Numbered from the stretch's first letter, positions 26,174 to 35,364 are shown. The stretch is DNA of 64,000 nucleotides from Lentilitoribacter sp039986595 (GCA_039986595.1 JBDWQJ010000004.1:868001-932000); one strand, 5' to 3'. Numbers and translations are program-made. Notes: a model not told the origin generated them from the letters alone.

Positions 26174-27437
26174 CTGCCTCTGGAAAAAATTGAGAAAGCC
26201 CCGCTTGCTCCAGGTCTATACGAAGTCGATCTATGGACTCCTGCGACAACTCAGACACTTCGAACTTTGCTGAAATTTCATTTAGTTCATTTTCTGCCCA
26301 CATTGGTATTGTTACTGAAACACCAAGAACCTCATCAAGAATTTTGGTGGCGCTTCCTGCTTTGCTTTGCATGTCCACAAGATGTGCAGTTACAGCAGAC
26401 GAACCATCGTTACGCTCTACATATCTAAGCGCATATATTCGCGAATCTTTAACAGACGAAATTATAAATGGGGAGTGTGTAGCAATTACAAATTGAGTTT
26501 GATCAAATGTCCTAACTAGGTTGCTTAAAAAGTCTCGCTGAAGAGAAGGATGCAGATGGTTTTCAGGCTCGTCGATAAGCACAACTGCTTCACTACCATT
26601 CGCCTTAATGAAAAGAAATATCTGCCAAGCGGTTTGTATCAATGCCATCAAGCCGCCAGAAGCAGAGTCAATTGGAAATTCACCGGTTAACGTCACTACC
26701 ACAATTTCAGGACTTCTGACTTCGAGATTTTGAAAGCCGATTTCCGCAGGTAGTAGTGTTCTTAAAATTTCTTGGAACCCCTCATAAAGCCCTACCAACT
26801 CAGGAACAGCTTTCATGTGTGCGTTATCAGCGCCAAAGGCTGCAAAGCCAATGAGGGTTTCCTTGAGAGGTGCAACAGGGTTTTCAACACTACTGCCATT
26901 GCGTATGAATCTGCCACCACGCTGATAAGTGGATAGAGATTGAGCAAAATAACTAAAGGCGGCTTCAGGTTTGATGCCAGAAACAGGTAGATTGTTGACC
27001 GCTTGATAGCGAGGTAATGCCCGATGCGAGCTGATCTTAAATCCAGATACTCTCTGTTTTCCGTTTAATTCAACTTGATATTGAAGGGTGTTTTTTTCAT
27101 TTACTTCCAAAATAGCTCTGTCGCCAGATGCATAAACAATTGAACCTATACCGTGCCTTTTTTCGTCTGGCTCTGATGATGTCCCCCTTTTGAAAGGGTT
27201 GAAACGTGCAAAAAGCGTTCCAATATTGAAACCCGATATACCAGACTTTTTATCGTTTACTGGAGTTGCCAAAAACGGTTCTTCATTCATAGCTGTAGTG
27301 CTAATGTTTAAAAGCGATAGTAAAGTACTTTTACCAGATCCATTTGGACCCGTGAGGATGGTTAGGCGTGGATGCAGATCTATGCTTACATCTTTAAATT
27401 GTCGCCATTCATCCAAGGTAATTGATTTGTATTGCAT
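26151..27437 (-). CDS. AAA ATPase, PtuA-like component of a Septu-type pair
   Basis: The 428-residue protein has Walker A GPNGSGKST at 30-38, an ABC-type signature SASGG at 258-262, Walker B VVLIDEPENHLHP at 285-297 and the H-loop ATHSP at 319-323, the layout of the AAA_15/AAA_21 RecF-like group without a TOPRIM domain. The overlapping HNH gene downstream identifies a Septu-like defence module. Start ATG is preceded by AAGGTAATTG-like sequence rather than a strong ribosome binding site. Full Septu identity would need a sequence comparison. Confidence 0.82.
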   Translation of the reverse strand: MQYKSITLDEWRQFKDVSIDLHPRLTILTGPNGSGKSTLLSLLNISTTAMNEEPFLATPVNDKKSGISGFNIGTLFARFNPFKRGTSSEPDEKRHGIGSIVYASGDRAILEVNEKNTLQYQVELNGKQRVSGFKISSHRALPRYQAVNNLPVSGIKPEAAFSYFAQSLSTYQRGGRFIRNGSSVENPVAPLKETLIGFAAFGADNAHMKAVPELVGLYEGFQEILRTLLPAEIGFQNLEVRSPEIVVVTLTGEFPIDSASGGLMALIQTAWQIFLFIKANGSEAVVLIDEPENHLHPSLQRDFLSNLVRTFDQTQFVIATHSPFIISSVKDSRIYALRYVERNDGSSAVTAHLVDMQSKAGSATKILDEVLGVSVTIPMWAENELNEISAKFEVSELSQESIDRLRIDLEQAGLSQFFPEAVGRILRD

Positions 27438-27561
27438 GAAAAAAAGCGAGCCTATTTACTTGGGTTTGGTTAATGCTATTGGAATTATGTGACAAGCTCA
27501 ACAGATTTTTCTACCACTCTCCCCAACTCTGATGATAATTTTTGACTGGAGCGATCGCTTT

Positions 27562-27696
27562 CTAGGCATTGCTTACTTCAAGCCCATAGAAATGTTGACA
27601 TGATTTTTGGTTCACAATACGTCTGCAAGTGACGCAAAGCTGTATATCTTGATCAATTTTCCATGTCCGCTTTTTGCGCTTATGCCTCATCATCAT
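27562..27696 (-). CDS. Possible small cysteine-rich protein overlapping the integrase 3' end
   Basis: Three consecutive in-frame ATGs (27696, 27693, 27690) lie inside the last codons of the integrase gene and open a 44-codon frame. The product is basic at the start (RHKRKKRTWK) and has a CVTCRR...SCQH group that could bind zinc. Overlap with the integrase suggests coupling; size and weak ribosome binding site make this tentative. A recombination accessory protein is conceivable. Confidence 0.35.
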   Translation of the reverse strand: MMMRHKRKKRTWKIDQDIQLCVTCRRIVNQKSCQHFYGLEVSNA

Positions 27697-28957
27697 TGCT
27701 GAGCCGTTCAGCATGGTCTTCTGAGATGACGTGTGAGTAGTGATATTCAATCATTGAGATGGACGTACGCATATTGGTGGCAAGAACATGAATGTCGATT
27801 GGTGGAGAACGTTGAAGTTGCCACGTCGCATAGGAATGACGGAAGCAATAAGCAGAGTACGCTTCTCCAAATTGATTGTGTTTGAGATTGGCAACTTCAA
27901 GCAGCGCGTTAAGCGCCTTTTTCATATCCCTCAATCGTTTGCCCTTGTATGACACGAAGATCGGATCAGATACTTCAGGCTCTTTGTTGAATGTTCTGAT
28001 ATGTAGTTGCCAGATATTGTGAAAGCATGACAGGACTGTTTTCTTTGGTACAAGACGCTGTGGTAGCTTCTTTTTGCCATATGCAATGATCACTAGCTTG
28101 GTGTCTTCGATTGACTTGTTGAGGCTTTCTTCAAAACCTTCAAGGTGATCCCAATTGAGATTGAATATCTCTTTGGTTCGCATGCCAGTTTCAACTGCAA
28201 TATTGATGAACTCATAAAGCAATGCACGTTGATAAAAGAGCTGAGGATTATGTTGTTCATCCAACATGCGTTGCATTGCCATATCGTGCAGTTTGTTGAA
28301 CTGTTCTCTGGTAAAATAGGGACGTCGTCCTTTTGATGTTTTGCCAATATCAATGCTTGGAACATCAGATGTTTTAATGATGCCCTTACGTGCTGCATAT
28401 TTGAAAACACCGCGTAACACATTGGCTTCACGTTTAAGCGTGTTAAGTGATGGAGCCACATGTTCAACTGGACAGATGATTTTCTTTGAGCCACGTTCAT
28501 ATTCAATGAAATGGATATCTCTGCCAGGTCCATTTATCCAATAGGCTTTTCTCCAATCCAAATATTCATAGATGCGTGGCTCACCAATTGTATTGATTGT
28601 CTGCTTTTCATAGAAGCCAATCAGAAATCGTTCGCCTATACGTTTTGCATATTTGGCTTTAGCCAAAGCTTTGGGATCAATCTCTGCTTCAACAAACAGA
28701 CTGTCTACATAAGCTATGCAAACGCGATCAAAGCTTGTTTTACCTTCCAGCATCTTATGTTTGGCTTGGAACTTGGCTTCAGCATATATGTCTTTGGCTT
28801 TATAATGTGCTTCAGCCAGATCATCCGTTTTAAGTGACACGCGTTTTTGACCATATCCCTTTAAAGAGAACCGCATCATATAATTTCGAGATCCCTTGCG
28901 TTTGGTAATCACGTAAGGAAGCTCTTCTTCATCAAAACCACTGCTGTTGATATTCAA
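27680..28957 (-). CDS. Tyrosine-type integrase of the genomic island
   Basis: The 425-residue integrase has an N-terminal arm/core-binding part and a catalytic domain with GMRTKEIF (first arginine), CFRHSYATWQ (HxxR) and a C-terminal MIEYHYSHV containing the nucleophile tyrosine. Start is TTG 28957 with GGAG seven bases upstream. It lies about 2.3 kb from tRNA-Gly, whose 3' end faces it; tRNA 3' ends are the usual attachment sites for such integrases. TGTGCTAG octamers near its promoter and beside the tRNA may be arm-type binding sites. Confidence 0.92.
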   Translation of the reverse strand: MNINSSGFDEEELPYVITKRKGSRNYMMRFSLKGYGQKRVSLKTDDLAEAHYKAKDIYAEAKFQAKHKMLEGKTSFDRVCIAYVDSLFVEAEIDPKALAKAKYAKRIGERFLIGFYEKQTINTIGEPRIYEYLDWRKAYWINGPGRDIHFIEYERGSKKIICPVEHVAPSLNTLKREANVLRGVFKYAARKGIIKTSDVPSIDIGKTSKGRRPYFTREQFNKLHDMAMQRMLDEQHNPQLFYQRALLYEFINIAVETGMRTKEIFNLNWDHLEGFEESLNKSIEDTKLVIIAYGKKKLPQRLVPKKTVLSCFHNIWQLHIRTFNKEPEVSDPIFVSYKGKRLRDMKKALNALLEVANLKHNQFGEAYSAYCFRHSYATWQLQRSPPIDIHVLATNMRTSISMIEYHYSHVISEDHAERLSNDDEA

Positions 28958-29280
28958 ATCATTTCTCCATCTTAATCAGCACAACCAAGGATGAAACAAA
29001 CAAATGATGATCATGCTGAGCCATATTCAAATTGGCTAGCATGTGAGTTTCACAACAAATACAAATAGTTTTTACGGGCTAAGCCCAAGCGAAATGAGCC
29101 AGCTGGGCAAATACATAATAACAGCTCAAAATCCGACCCACGCTAACACTGTGCTAGCTTTTCGCCCAAGCTGCAGCCTGCCAAATTCAAAATCAACCGA
29201 TGATTTGAGCTAGTTTGAAATGAGCGAAAACTGGCTTAGAGACGCGAGCTGATTTCTGATTGGTAACCTCGGGAAAGTGT
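28958..29280. other. 323-bp integrase upstream region
   Basis: No gene. One copy of the octamer TGTGCTAG lies at 29150-29157 and an inverted GCTAGCAT at about 29034. The stretch must hold the integrase promoter and probably recombination protein sites. Short complementary segments (for example gggcTAAGCCC near 29076) could form small hairpins. Confidence 0.5.
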
Positions 29281-30273
29281 TTATTTGGCAATTAAATTAC
29301 ACATCATTCCCACTAAGCACTTCTTCGTTTTCTGATGTATGACTGGAGAATGCAAAGGGTCACCTGCTGGGATATCCAATCCGTCTTTTAATATAAACCT
29401 TACGGAATGGGCGCCAGCCAAGCCTGCAGGAAACCTCTTAATTGGTTTGTTTATTAAGTAACCTTTAGGAGTGAACTCCAAGGCGCCTTCACTAAATAAT
29501 TGGAGCAAGCCAGCCTCCTGAGGTAGCACATCGTATTCATTGGCCCCATGTTTTGACTTCACCTTTGAAACGTCGATCTCAGCTAATCCAGCTGGGTTGA
29601 AGTTATGAAAGTCCTGCTGTATCTGCCTAAGTCTTGAATCTTCACTGAGAAAAAGTTCTTTTCTTAGTGGTTCACTCAATTTTCCAGATGGCAAACTGAT
29701 GGTATTAATGTCATAGTGTCCCACAATTTTATTGAGTTTTATTCCTATTGATTTGGAAAGTGTTTTGAGGCCTTTCGCCATTTGTTTAGTCGATTTTGTT
29801 TTTTGGTAGCCAGGTAAGCATTTGTGATCTCCAACGAAATAGAGCTGTGTGTCAGCAAGACCTTTAACACCGATGTCATCTGAGATCACTAATTTCTTTA
29901 TTCGTTCGATGGCTCCAGAAAATCGTAAGATAATGGAATGATAAAACGATCCGATGACAACAATGGGCTTTGTACCACTTTCAATATTAACATTTGCGGC
30001 AAATGTTATATTATCCGCGTTAGTGACTGTAACTGTGGATATGGATTTTCCCTTATACGCTGATACTACAACTATCTCTTCATCTTCAGTAAATTCGGGG
30101 AATGAACAACTTTTAGCTTTTCTCTTTCGTTCAGCTAAGATTTGAGGTCCAACAGCTTTCGCTTCAATCATGAACCTAAATGGATCCGGATTTTTCAGTT
30201 CAGATGCGAAAACTTGTGAAAATACAGCAATTAGCAACACCACTGATGCCAAACTTAGTTTTATGAACTTCAT
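29281..30273 (-). CDS. Secreted protein of unknown function
   Basis: The 330-residue protein begins with a clear signal peptide (LASVVLLIAVFSQVFA, cleavage near residue 23) and is otherwise soluble. A beta-rich block (STVTVTNADNITFAANVNIESGTKPIVVIGSFYHSIILRFSGAI) is followed by helices. It has four cysteines that could pair in the periplasm. No motif recognised. The second gene of a minus-strand pair with the 178-residue secreted protein upstream (75-bp gap); both are between integrase and tRNA, the usual cargo position. Confidence 0.75.
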   Translation of the reverse strand: MKFIKLSLASVVLLIAVFSQVFASELKNPDPFRFMIEAKAVGPQILAERKRKAKSCSFPEFTEDEEIVVVSAYKGKSISTVTVTNADNITFAANVNIESGTKPIVVIGSFYHSIILRFSGAIERIKKLVISDDIGVKGLADTQLYFVGDHKCLPGYQKTKSTKQMAKGLKTLSKSIGIKLNKIVGHYDINTISLPSGKLSEPLRKELFLSEDSRLRQIQQDFHNFNPAGLAEIDVSKVKSKHGANEYDVLPQEAGLLQLFSEGALEFTPKGYLINKPIKRFPAGLAGAHSVRFILKDGLDIPAGDPLHSPVIHQKTKKCLVGMMCNLIAK

Positions 30274-30348
30274 TTTTTTGTTCGATGTTCTTTTGAAGAT
30301 AATAGATGTTGCATGTTAACTATTTCATTCTATCCAGTGGTAAGTGTT

Positions 30349-30885
30349 CTAAAATGATGCAATACCTGTTGTAGCTGATGACAATCGATCTTCAGCATCG
30401 AATTTAAAAATAAATCTGCGTTCAACTGAATTGACAAAGCCTTCAAACCAACATGTGAACCAGCCCAAATTACAACCATTTGCGATGGGAGATGCCACCC
30501 ATTCCCACCCATCATGATGAAATTGATAATAGAGATACAAACCAGACGGGGAGTTTCGCTCATGCTCGAATTCAGCATCCCAATATTGCATTATTATTTT
30601 TACCTGTGTTGGCATCAATTTACAGGATAACATAGTTTCTAAAGCTTCATCGATCTGGTCTCCTTCTGCTTTGTCCAGGTTTATCGGCTTTGCAGCCGTC
30701 GAGCTGTCTTCAAGAACAGCCAAAAGTGAGTTTGTATGTACGACTTGATTGGTACAGTTATTGGAATTGACTACTTTGCTTTGGAATTCTCTCGCTAGTG
30801 GTGATCCAGTTGGGAAAGGAGAGGATAGAGCTAACCCAATAACCAACAAACAATGGCGGCTGGCTTTCACTAGTATTGCGTTCAT
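30349..30885 (-). CDS. Putative secreted protein of unknown function
   Basis: The 178-residue protein starts with a hydrophobic signal-like segment (HCLLVIGLALSSPFP), contains paired cysteines (NNCTN, LSCKL, GCNLGWFTCWF) and an aromatic-rich stretch (YLYYQFHHDGWEWV), suggesting a small disulfide-bonded periplasmic domain. Family unknown. Likely co-transcribed with the downstream secreted protein gene. Confidence 0.65.
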   Translation of the reverse strand: MNAILVKASRHCLLVIGLALSSPFPTGSPLAREFQSKVVNSNNCTNQVVHTNSLLAVLEDSSTAAKPINLDKAEGDQIDEALETMLSCKLMPTQVKIIMQYWDAEFEHERNSPSGLYLYYQFHHDGWEWVASPIANGCNLGWFTCWFEGFVNSVERRFIFKFDAEDRLSSATTGIASF

Positions 30886-31126
30886 TTTCTAATCTGAACT
30901 TTCATGTCATTTCTCTAATTTAAAGTTCAACCATGTTTTAAATCGACTGCATATTAGCAAAAATAGTTAGTTTAATCGGAGCGTCTATTACAAATGTTTG
31001 TTCGTGTTTGATGCTGGGCAAGGTCAAAAACAAAATAGCTCCATTTGACGCAAACGAGCGCATTCTGAACTTTTGTAAGAATTCACCCCAATTACCCCGC
31101 ACCAAAAAAGTGCAAGGGTCGGCTGC

Positions 31127-31227
31127 TGTGCTAGAAGTGTGCTAGATTTGAGAAACGCTGTTTGTTAAAGCATTGAAATCATTGATCTCAGAATGCACAA
31201 AACATGACTGTGCTAGGTATGTGCTAG
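31127..31227 (+). repeat. Two pairs of direct TGTGCTAG octamers beside the tRNA attachment site
   Basis: TGTGCTAG occurs at 31127-31134, 31138-31145, 31209-31216 and 31220-31227; each pair is spaced exactly 11 bp start to start (one helical turn). A fifth copy lies at 29150-29157 upstream of the integrase gene. This distribution, limited to the integrase-tRNA interval as far as I could see, is what arm-type integrase or excisionase sites look like. The rest of 30886-31291 holds no gene. Confidence 0.55.
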
Positions 31228-31291
31228 CAAAGTGCATGATATGTAATAGAAAATTATGTAGGCTTAACCAACTGATATTGTTGAAGAAAAT

Positions 31292-31366
31292 TGGAGCGGG
31301 CGAGGCGATTCGAACGCCCGACCCTAACCTTGGCAAGGTTATGCTCTACCCCTGAGCTACGCCCGC
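31292..31366 (-). tRNA. tRNA-Gly (anticodon GCC)
   Basis: Read on the minus strand the gene starts GCGGGCG and ends CGCCCGC-T-CCA, so the acceptor stem is perfect and CCA is encoded. The anticodon loop TTGCCAA gives GCC. D and T arms (GTTCGAAT loop) are normal. Its 3' end points toward the integrase and island, making it the probable chromosomal attachment gene. Confidence 0.97.
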
Positions 31367-31668
31367 TCATCATCATATTCTGAGGTGTTATGAATATGAC
31401 TGTCAGTGAAGACCTGCGCTATATGACGCAAGATGAAATGAATTGCAACAACAAAATGCCAAGAATTTTGCGGAAAATGAAGATTTCTAATTTTGGTGAA
31501 ATTTAACGCCTCATGATCTGATTTAATCTTGTTTTTTAAATCGTGAATTTATGTGCGTGAGGCATTTATTTCACACAAGTAGATTTGCATCTTGTGTAAT
31601 AACTTGTATATATGAATACATCATCAATGTTTTTTGATACTATGAAACTTTCTATTATGAGTTAGCTG
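31367..31668. other. 302-bp region upstream of the GntR operon, with an inverted repeat
   Basis: No gene. ACACAAG (31573-31579) and CTTGTGT (31591-31597) are an exact inverted repeat with an 11-nt spacer, and TGTAT-N6-ATACA lies at 31605-31620, about 50 bp before the GntR start. Either could be the operator of the GntR regulator. The left part should contain the tRNA-Gly promoter on the minus strand. Confidence 0.45.
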
Positions 31669-32385
31669 ATGCCGCGTCCCAAAAAGTCTGACGAAAAGAC
31701 AGACCTTTCGAATTTGTTTGGAAAAGCTCAGATTGATCGTTCGCGTGCGATCGGTGATCAGGTTTATCAATTAATGCGGTTGTTCATCATCTTGGACCGG
31801 TTGAAGCCAGGTGTACAGATCAATGAGCAAGATATCGGCGAATGGTTGGGTGTTAGTCGCACGCCTGTTCGAGAAGCCTATCAACGTTTAATGCGCGATG
31901 GCTTGGTGATTACCCAGCCTAAAGTTGGCTCTGTTGTGTCCACAATTGACAATGATCGGATTAACGAAGGCATTATTATCCGCCGCGCGCTTGAGCGAGA
32001 AGTGGTTTGTCTTATTTGTGAAAATGGTGCTGATCTTGATAAGTTTTCGGCCAATATTGCTTTGCAACAGGTTGCTATTTCCCAATCTGATCACATTGAA
32101 TTTTTTAAACAGGATGAAGCATTTCATCTTATGTTGGCGGAACTTGCAGGGATCCCCACTGCTTGGCGCTTGGCGCAATCGGTTAAAGCGCATATCGATC
32201 GCGCCCGCATTCGCATTACCAGCAATTTACCAGATCGAATGGATCAGGCCTTTGACGAACATTTAAAGATTCTAAAAGCACTTGAGCAAAAAGATGCTGA
32301 CACCGCATCTCAACTGATCAGCAAGCATATCGAAATGATCTTTGTTGATATGGATAAATTTACTTCTGAAAATGCTGCATCATGA
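31669..32385 (+). CDS. GntR-family (FCD) transcriptional regulator
   Basis: The 238-residue protein has a GntR winged helix (IGEWLGVSRTPVREAYQRLMRDG) and an all-helical FCD effector domain with its conserved histidines (DEAFHLMLAELAG). Members of this subfamily control hexuronate, gluconate and related sugar-acid genes. The stop overlaps the following oxidoreductase gene start (ATGA at 32382), so it is in one operon with enzymes that fit this role. Confidence 0.9.
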   Translation: MPRPKKSDEKTDLSNLFGKAQIDRSRAIGDQVYQLMRLFIILDRLKPGVQINEQDIGEWLGVSRTPVREAYQRLMRDGLVITQPKVGSVVSTIDNDRINEGIIIRRALEREVVCLICENGADLDKFSANIALQQVAISQSDHIEFFKQDEAFHLMLAELAGIPTAWRLAQSVKAHIDRARIRITSNLPDRMDQAFDEHLKILKALEQKDADTASQLISKHIEMIFVDMDKFTSENAAS

Positions 32386-33866
32386 ATTTTTTAGATCGAG
32401 ATTTTAATACTCCTGCGGGTGTGCCTTCATTAAATTACCAACCAGAAGAGCATGGTATAGGGATTGTACATTTTGGACCTGGTGCGTTTCATCGTGCCCA
32501 CCAAGCTCATTATACCGATAAGGTTCTGTCGGAATTTGGCGGTGATTGGCGTATTTTGGCGGTGAGCTTAAAGAGCACGAAAACGGTTGATGATCTTAAC
32601 GCGCAGGACGGGCGATATTCACTTTTAATCAAATCAAATGGCAGTGAAAACTATCTCAATGTTATCGGTGCAATTGCGCGCGCGGAAGCGGCTGTGCGAT
32701 CAAATGCTCATGTGTTTGAAACGCTGTCTTCACCAAACACACATATATTGAGTTTGACGGTGACAGAAAAAGCCTATGGGATTGATCGTCAATCTGGGCA
32801 GGTTGATCATGCGCATTCAGATATTGCCCATGATCTTGTAAATCCTGACAAGCCAATTGGCGTGATTGGCATGATTGTTAAGGGTCTGTCGCTTCGGATG
32901 AAATCAGGCCTTCCGCCTTTTACGGTTCTGTGTTGCGATAATCTTCCAAATAATGGTGATTTATTGCGCAGTGGCGTTTTAGATTTTGCAAACCAAACCG
33001 ATGAGAAATTAGCGGAATGGATTTCCTCTTTTGGCTGTTTTCCAAACACGATGGTGGACCGGATAACGCCTGCAGCAACGCAAAATTTGTATGATAATGT
33101 TGCCGAAATTTTATGTGTTGCGGACAATTTAGCGATCGAAACTGAACCTTTCACGCAATGGGTGATCGAAGATAAATTTTGCGGCCCGCGCCCTTGTTGG
33201 GAAAAAGTAGGTGCGCTTATTGTCGATGATGTCGCGCCTTATGAACATATGAAGCTTCGGATGTTAAATGGTGCACATTCTCTCATCGCGTATTTAGGTC
33301 ATCTTCATGATTGTAAATATGTTCGTGATGCGATGGCAAATGCCGATATTAGCCAATTGGTAAAAAGGCATTTTAGTGCCGCGGCAAACACCCTTTCGCC
33401 GCTTGAAGGGGTGGATTTCTCACATTATGCGGATGAGCTTACGCAGCGTTTTGAAAATCGCAATATCGCACATGAGACATATCAGATTGCGATGGATGGA
33501 ACGCAAAAACTGCCGCAACGAGTATTTGCCCCCGCTGTGGATGCGTTAAATGCAAATCAAGCGCTTGATAGCTTTGCTTTAGCCACTGCAGCTTGGATGC
33601 AATATTGTTACATTGGGATCAAGGGACATTCGGTGAAGAACATTGGGGCATATCCGTTGCGTGATCCACGAGAGACCGAGATTGCTGATGTATTAAATGG
33701 CGTGGAGCTGAACGCTGACGAAATACAAAAACGATTAAGCGGGTTATCTGATTTCGTGCCTGTAGAATTGTTGAGCAGCGATGAATGGCAGCGATTGGTG
33801 ACGCTGAATCTGCGTCATCTATTAGCTGATGAATTAACGTTAATTGTAGAGCATGCTCGCAGTTAA
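32382..33866 (+). CDS. Mannitol dehydrogenase family protein (D-mannonate/fructuronate or polyol oxidoreductase)
   Basis: The 494-residue protein has the family's N-terminal signature (GIVHFGPGAFHRAHQA, residues 27-42) and the central KLRMLNGAHSLIAYLG motif containing the catalytic lysine. Family members are NAD-dependent: mannitol 2-dehydrogenase, fructuronate reductase (UxuB) and related. The operon context (GntR-FCD regulator and a KDG-kinase-like gene) favours fructuronate reductase, but uxuA is not in this window, so mannitol or arabinitol oxidation remains possible. Confidence 0.87.
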   Translation: MNFLDRDFNTPAGVPSLNYQPEEHGIGIVHFGPGAFHRAHQAHYTDKVLSEFGGDWRILAVSLKSTKTVDDLNAQDGRYSLLIKSNGSENYLNVIGAIARAEAAVRSNAHVFETLSSPNTHILSLTVTEKAYGIDRQSGQVDHAHSDIAHDLVNPDKPIGVIGMIVKGLSLRMKSGLPPFTVLCCDNLPNNGDLLRSGVLDFANQTDEKLAEWISSFGCFPNTMVDRITPAATQNLYDNVAEILCVADNLAIETEPFTQWVIEDKFCGPRPCWEKVGALIVDDVAPYEHMKLRMLNGAHSLIAYLGHLHDCKYVRDAMANADISQLVKRHFSAAANTLSPLEGVDFSHYADELTQRFENRNIAHETYQIAMDGTQKLPQRVFAPAVDALNANQALDSFALATAAWMQYCYIGIKGHSVKNIGAYPLRDPRETEIADVLNGVELNADEIQKRLSGLSDFVPVELLSSDEWQRLVTLNLRHLLADELTLIVEHARS

Positions 33867-33904
33867 TGGACATAAATATATAAGGCATACCTGAAAGAGT
33901 AATT

Positions 33905-34822
33905 ATGAAAATTGCATGTGTAGGCGAAGCAATGATTGAGTTATCCGTTGACCCATCCGGCAGAAATGCTGCGGTGGGATATGCAGGAGATACGCTCAAC
34001 ACCGCCATCTATCTAAAGCGAAATCTTAAAGCCGCCGGCGATGTTTATTTCACCAGCGTATTGGGACAAGATCAGTTTTCGGACTGGATGCTCAATTATA
34101 TCAAAGCCGAGGATGTGGATTGCGCCACGATTTTGCGGCACGATAGTTTGCTGCCAGGGATCTATTCGATTTCAAAAAATGAAGAGGGCGACCGAACATT
34201 TACTTATTGGCGGGAAAATTCGGCTGCGCGGACGCTTTTTAAAAACCAACAAGGTACGATCGATTTTTCACCTCTTAACGATATGGATGTGGTTTATTTC
34301 AGTGCAATTACTTTGGCTATTTTGCCACAAGAAGTGGTGAAGGCGTTGTTTAAATGGTTAGAAGGCTTCCGTGCTGGTGGAGGTAAAGTTGCCTTTGATT
34401 CCAATTATCGTCCGCGTCTTTGGCAAAGTCGCGAGGAGGCATTGGAAACAGTTGAACAGGCCTGGTGTTTAACAGATATTGCGGTGCCTTCGATTGATGA
34501 TGAGATGGAGTTGTTCAAAGATGAAAGTGAGAGCGCTCTGATTAAAAGATTTCAGTCGTATAATATACAAGATGTTGTTATTAAGCGTGGCGAGCGTGGA
34601 CCTATTGCACTCATCAATGGTGAGTTAAAAGAATTTGATATAGACTTCCCACCAGCAGGTAAGGTCGTTGATACAACTGCGGCTGGGGATAGTTTTAATG
34701 GTGGCTTCTTTGCGAGCTTCCTTGCTGGCGGTTCTATTGAAGGGTCGATGCTCTGTGGACATAATATGGCGATGAAAGTGATTGCACATCAAGGCGCAAT
34801 CATCGATAAATCTCATATGTGA
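33905..34822 (+). CDS. kdgK: PfkB-family sugar kinase, probable 2-dehydro-3-deoxygluconate kinase
   Basis: The 305-residue kinase has the N-terminal GDTLNTAIYLKR substrate block and the PfkB signature DTTAAGDSFNGG, with the catalytic aspartate. AAAGAG before the ATG is a good ribosome binding site. KDG kinase would phosphorylate the hexuronate breakdown product to KDPG, consistent with the preceding fructuronate-reductase-like enzyme. Assignment to KDG rather than another ketose is by context. Confidence 0.78.
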   Translation: MKIACVGEAMIELSVDPSGRNAAVGYAGDTLNTAIYLKRNLKAAGDVYFTSVLGQDQFSDWMLNYIKAEDVDCATILRHDSLLPGIYSISKNEEGDRTFTYWRENSAARTLFKNQQGTIDFSPLNDMDVVYFSAITLAILPQEVVKALFKWLEGFRAGGGKVAFDSNYRPRLWQSREEALETVEQAWCLTDIAVPSIDDEMELFKDESESALIKRFQSYNIQDVVIKRGERGPIALINGELKEFDIDFPPAGKVVDTTAAGDSFNGGFFASFLAGGSIEGSMLCGHNMAMKVIAHQGAIIDKSHM

Positions 34823-34843
34823 TTATAAATGTGAGTTGGAAAA

Positions 34844-35347
34844 TTGACCGAAGTAAAATCAAAACAAGATTTGTTTAATGCGTTGGACGCATTAGAAATT
34901 GAATATAAGAATTTTGACCATGAGCCGGTTTTTACCGTTGAAGAATCCACATCGCTTCGAGATGATATTCCTGGCGGCCATACAAAGAACCTTTTTCTAA
35001 AAGACAAGAAGAGCAATTATTTCCTTGTTACACTGGAAGAAAGCGCGATTGTCGATCTTAAGGTCATTCACACATTAATCGGCGCAAAAGGGCGTGTATC
35101 GTTTGGGAAACCTGAAAAGTTGATGGAATATTTAGGTGTGGCGCCTGGTTCAGTCACCGCATTGTCGGTCATTAATGATACTGAGGCAAATGTAACAATG
35201 GTGATTGATGCGCCGTTACTAGAAAATGATATTATCAATTGTCATCCGCTTTTAAATGATGCGACAACGTCGATATCGCGCGATGATTTGATAAAATTTG
35301 CAAAACATTTTGGCCATGACCCTTTAATTATAAAAGTTTCGCAATAA
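34844..35347 (+). CDS. Prolyl-tRNA editing (YbaK/ProX-type) protein
   Basis: The 167-residue protein has the YbaK-like core: FDHEPVFTVEEST at about 22-34, GGHTKNLFLKDKK with the conserved lysine, and the late GVAPGSVTALSV loop. Free-standing editing domains hydrolyse misacylated Ala- or Cys-tRNA(Pro). Start TTG 34844 is used because the family's N-terminus follows it. It continues the direction of the sugar-acid operon but is functionally separate. Confidence 0.88.
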   Translation: MTEVKSKQDLFNALDALEIEYKNFDHEPVFTVEESTSLRDDIPGGHTKNLFLKDKKSNYFLVTLEESAIVDLKVIHTLIGAKGRVSFGKPEKLMEYLGVAPGSVTALSVINDTEANVTMVIDAPLLENDIINCHPLLNDATTSISRDDLIKFAKHFGHDPLIIKVSQ

Positions 35348-35364
35348 ATCTATAAAAGACAGAT

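Noticed and set aside
27541..27560. TGGAGCG match to the tRNA-Gly 3' end as a possible second attachment site
   Set aside because: Only seven bases match, too short to be a credible att repeat.
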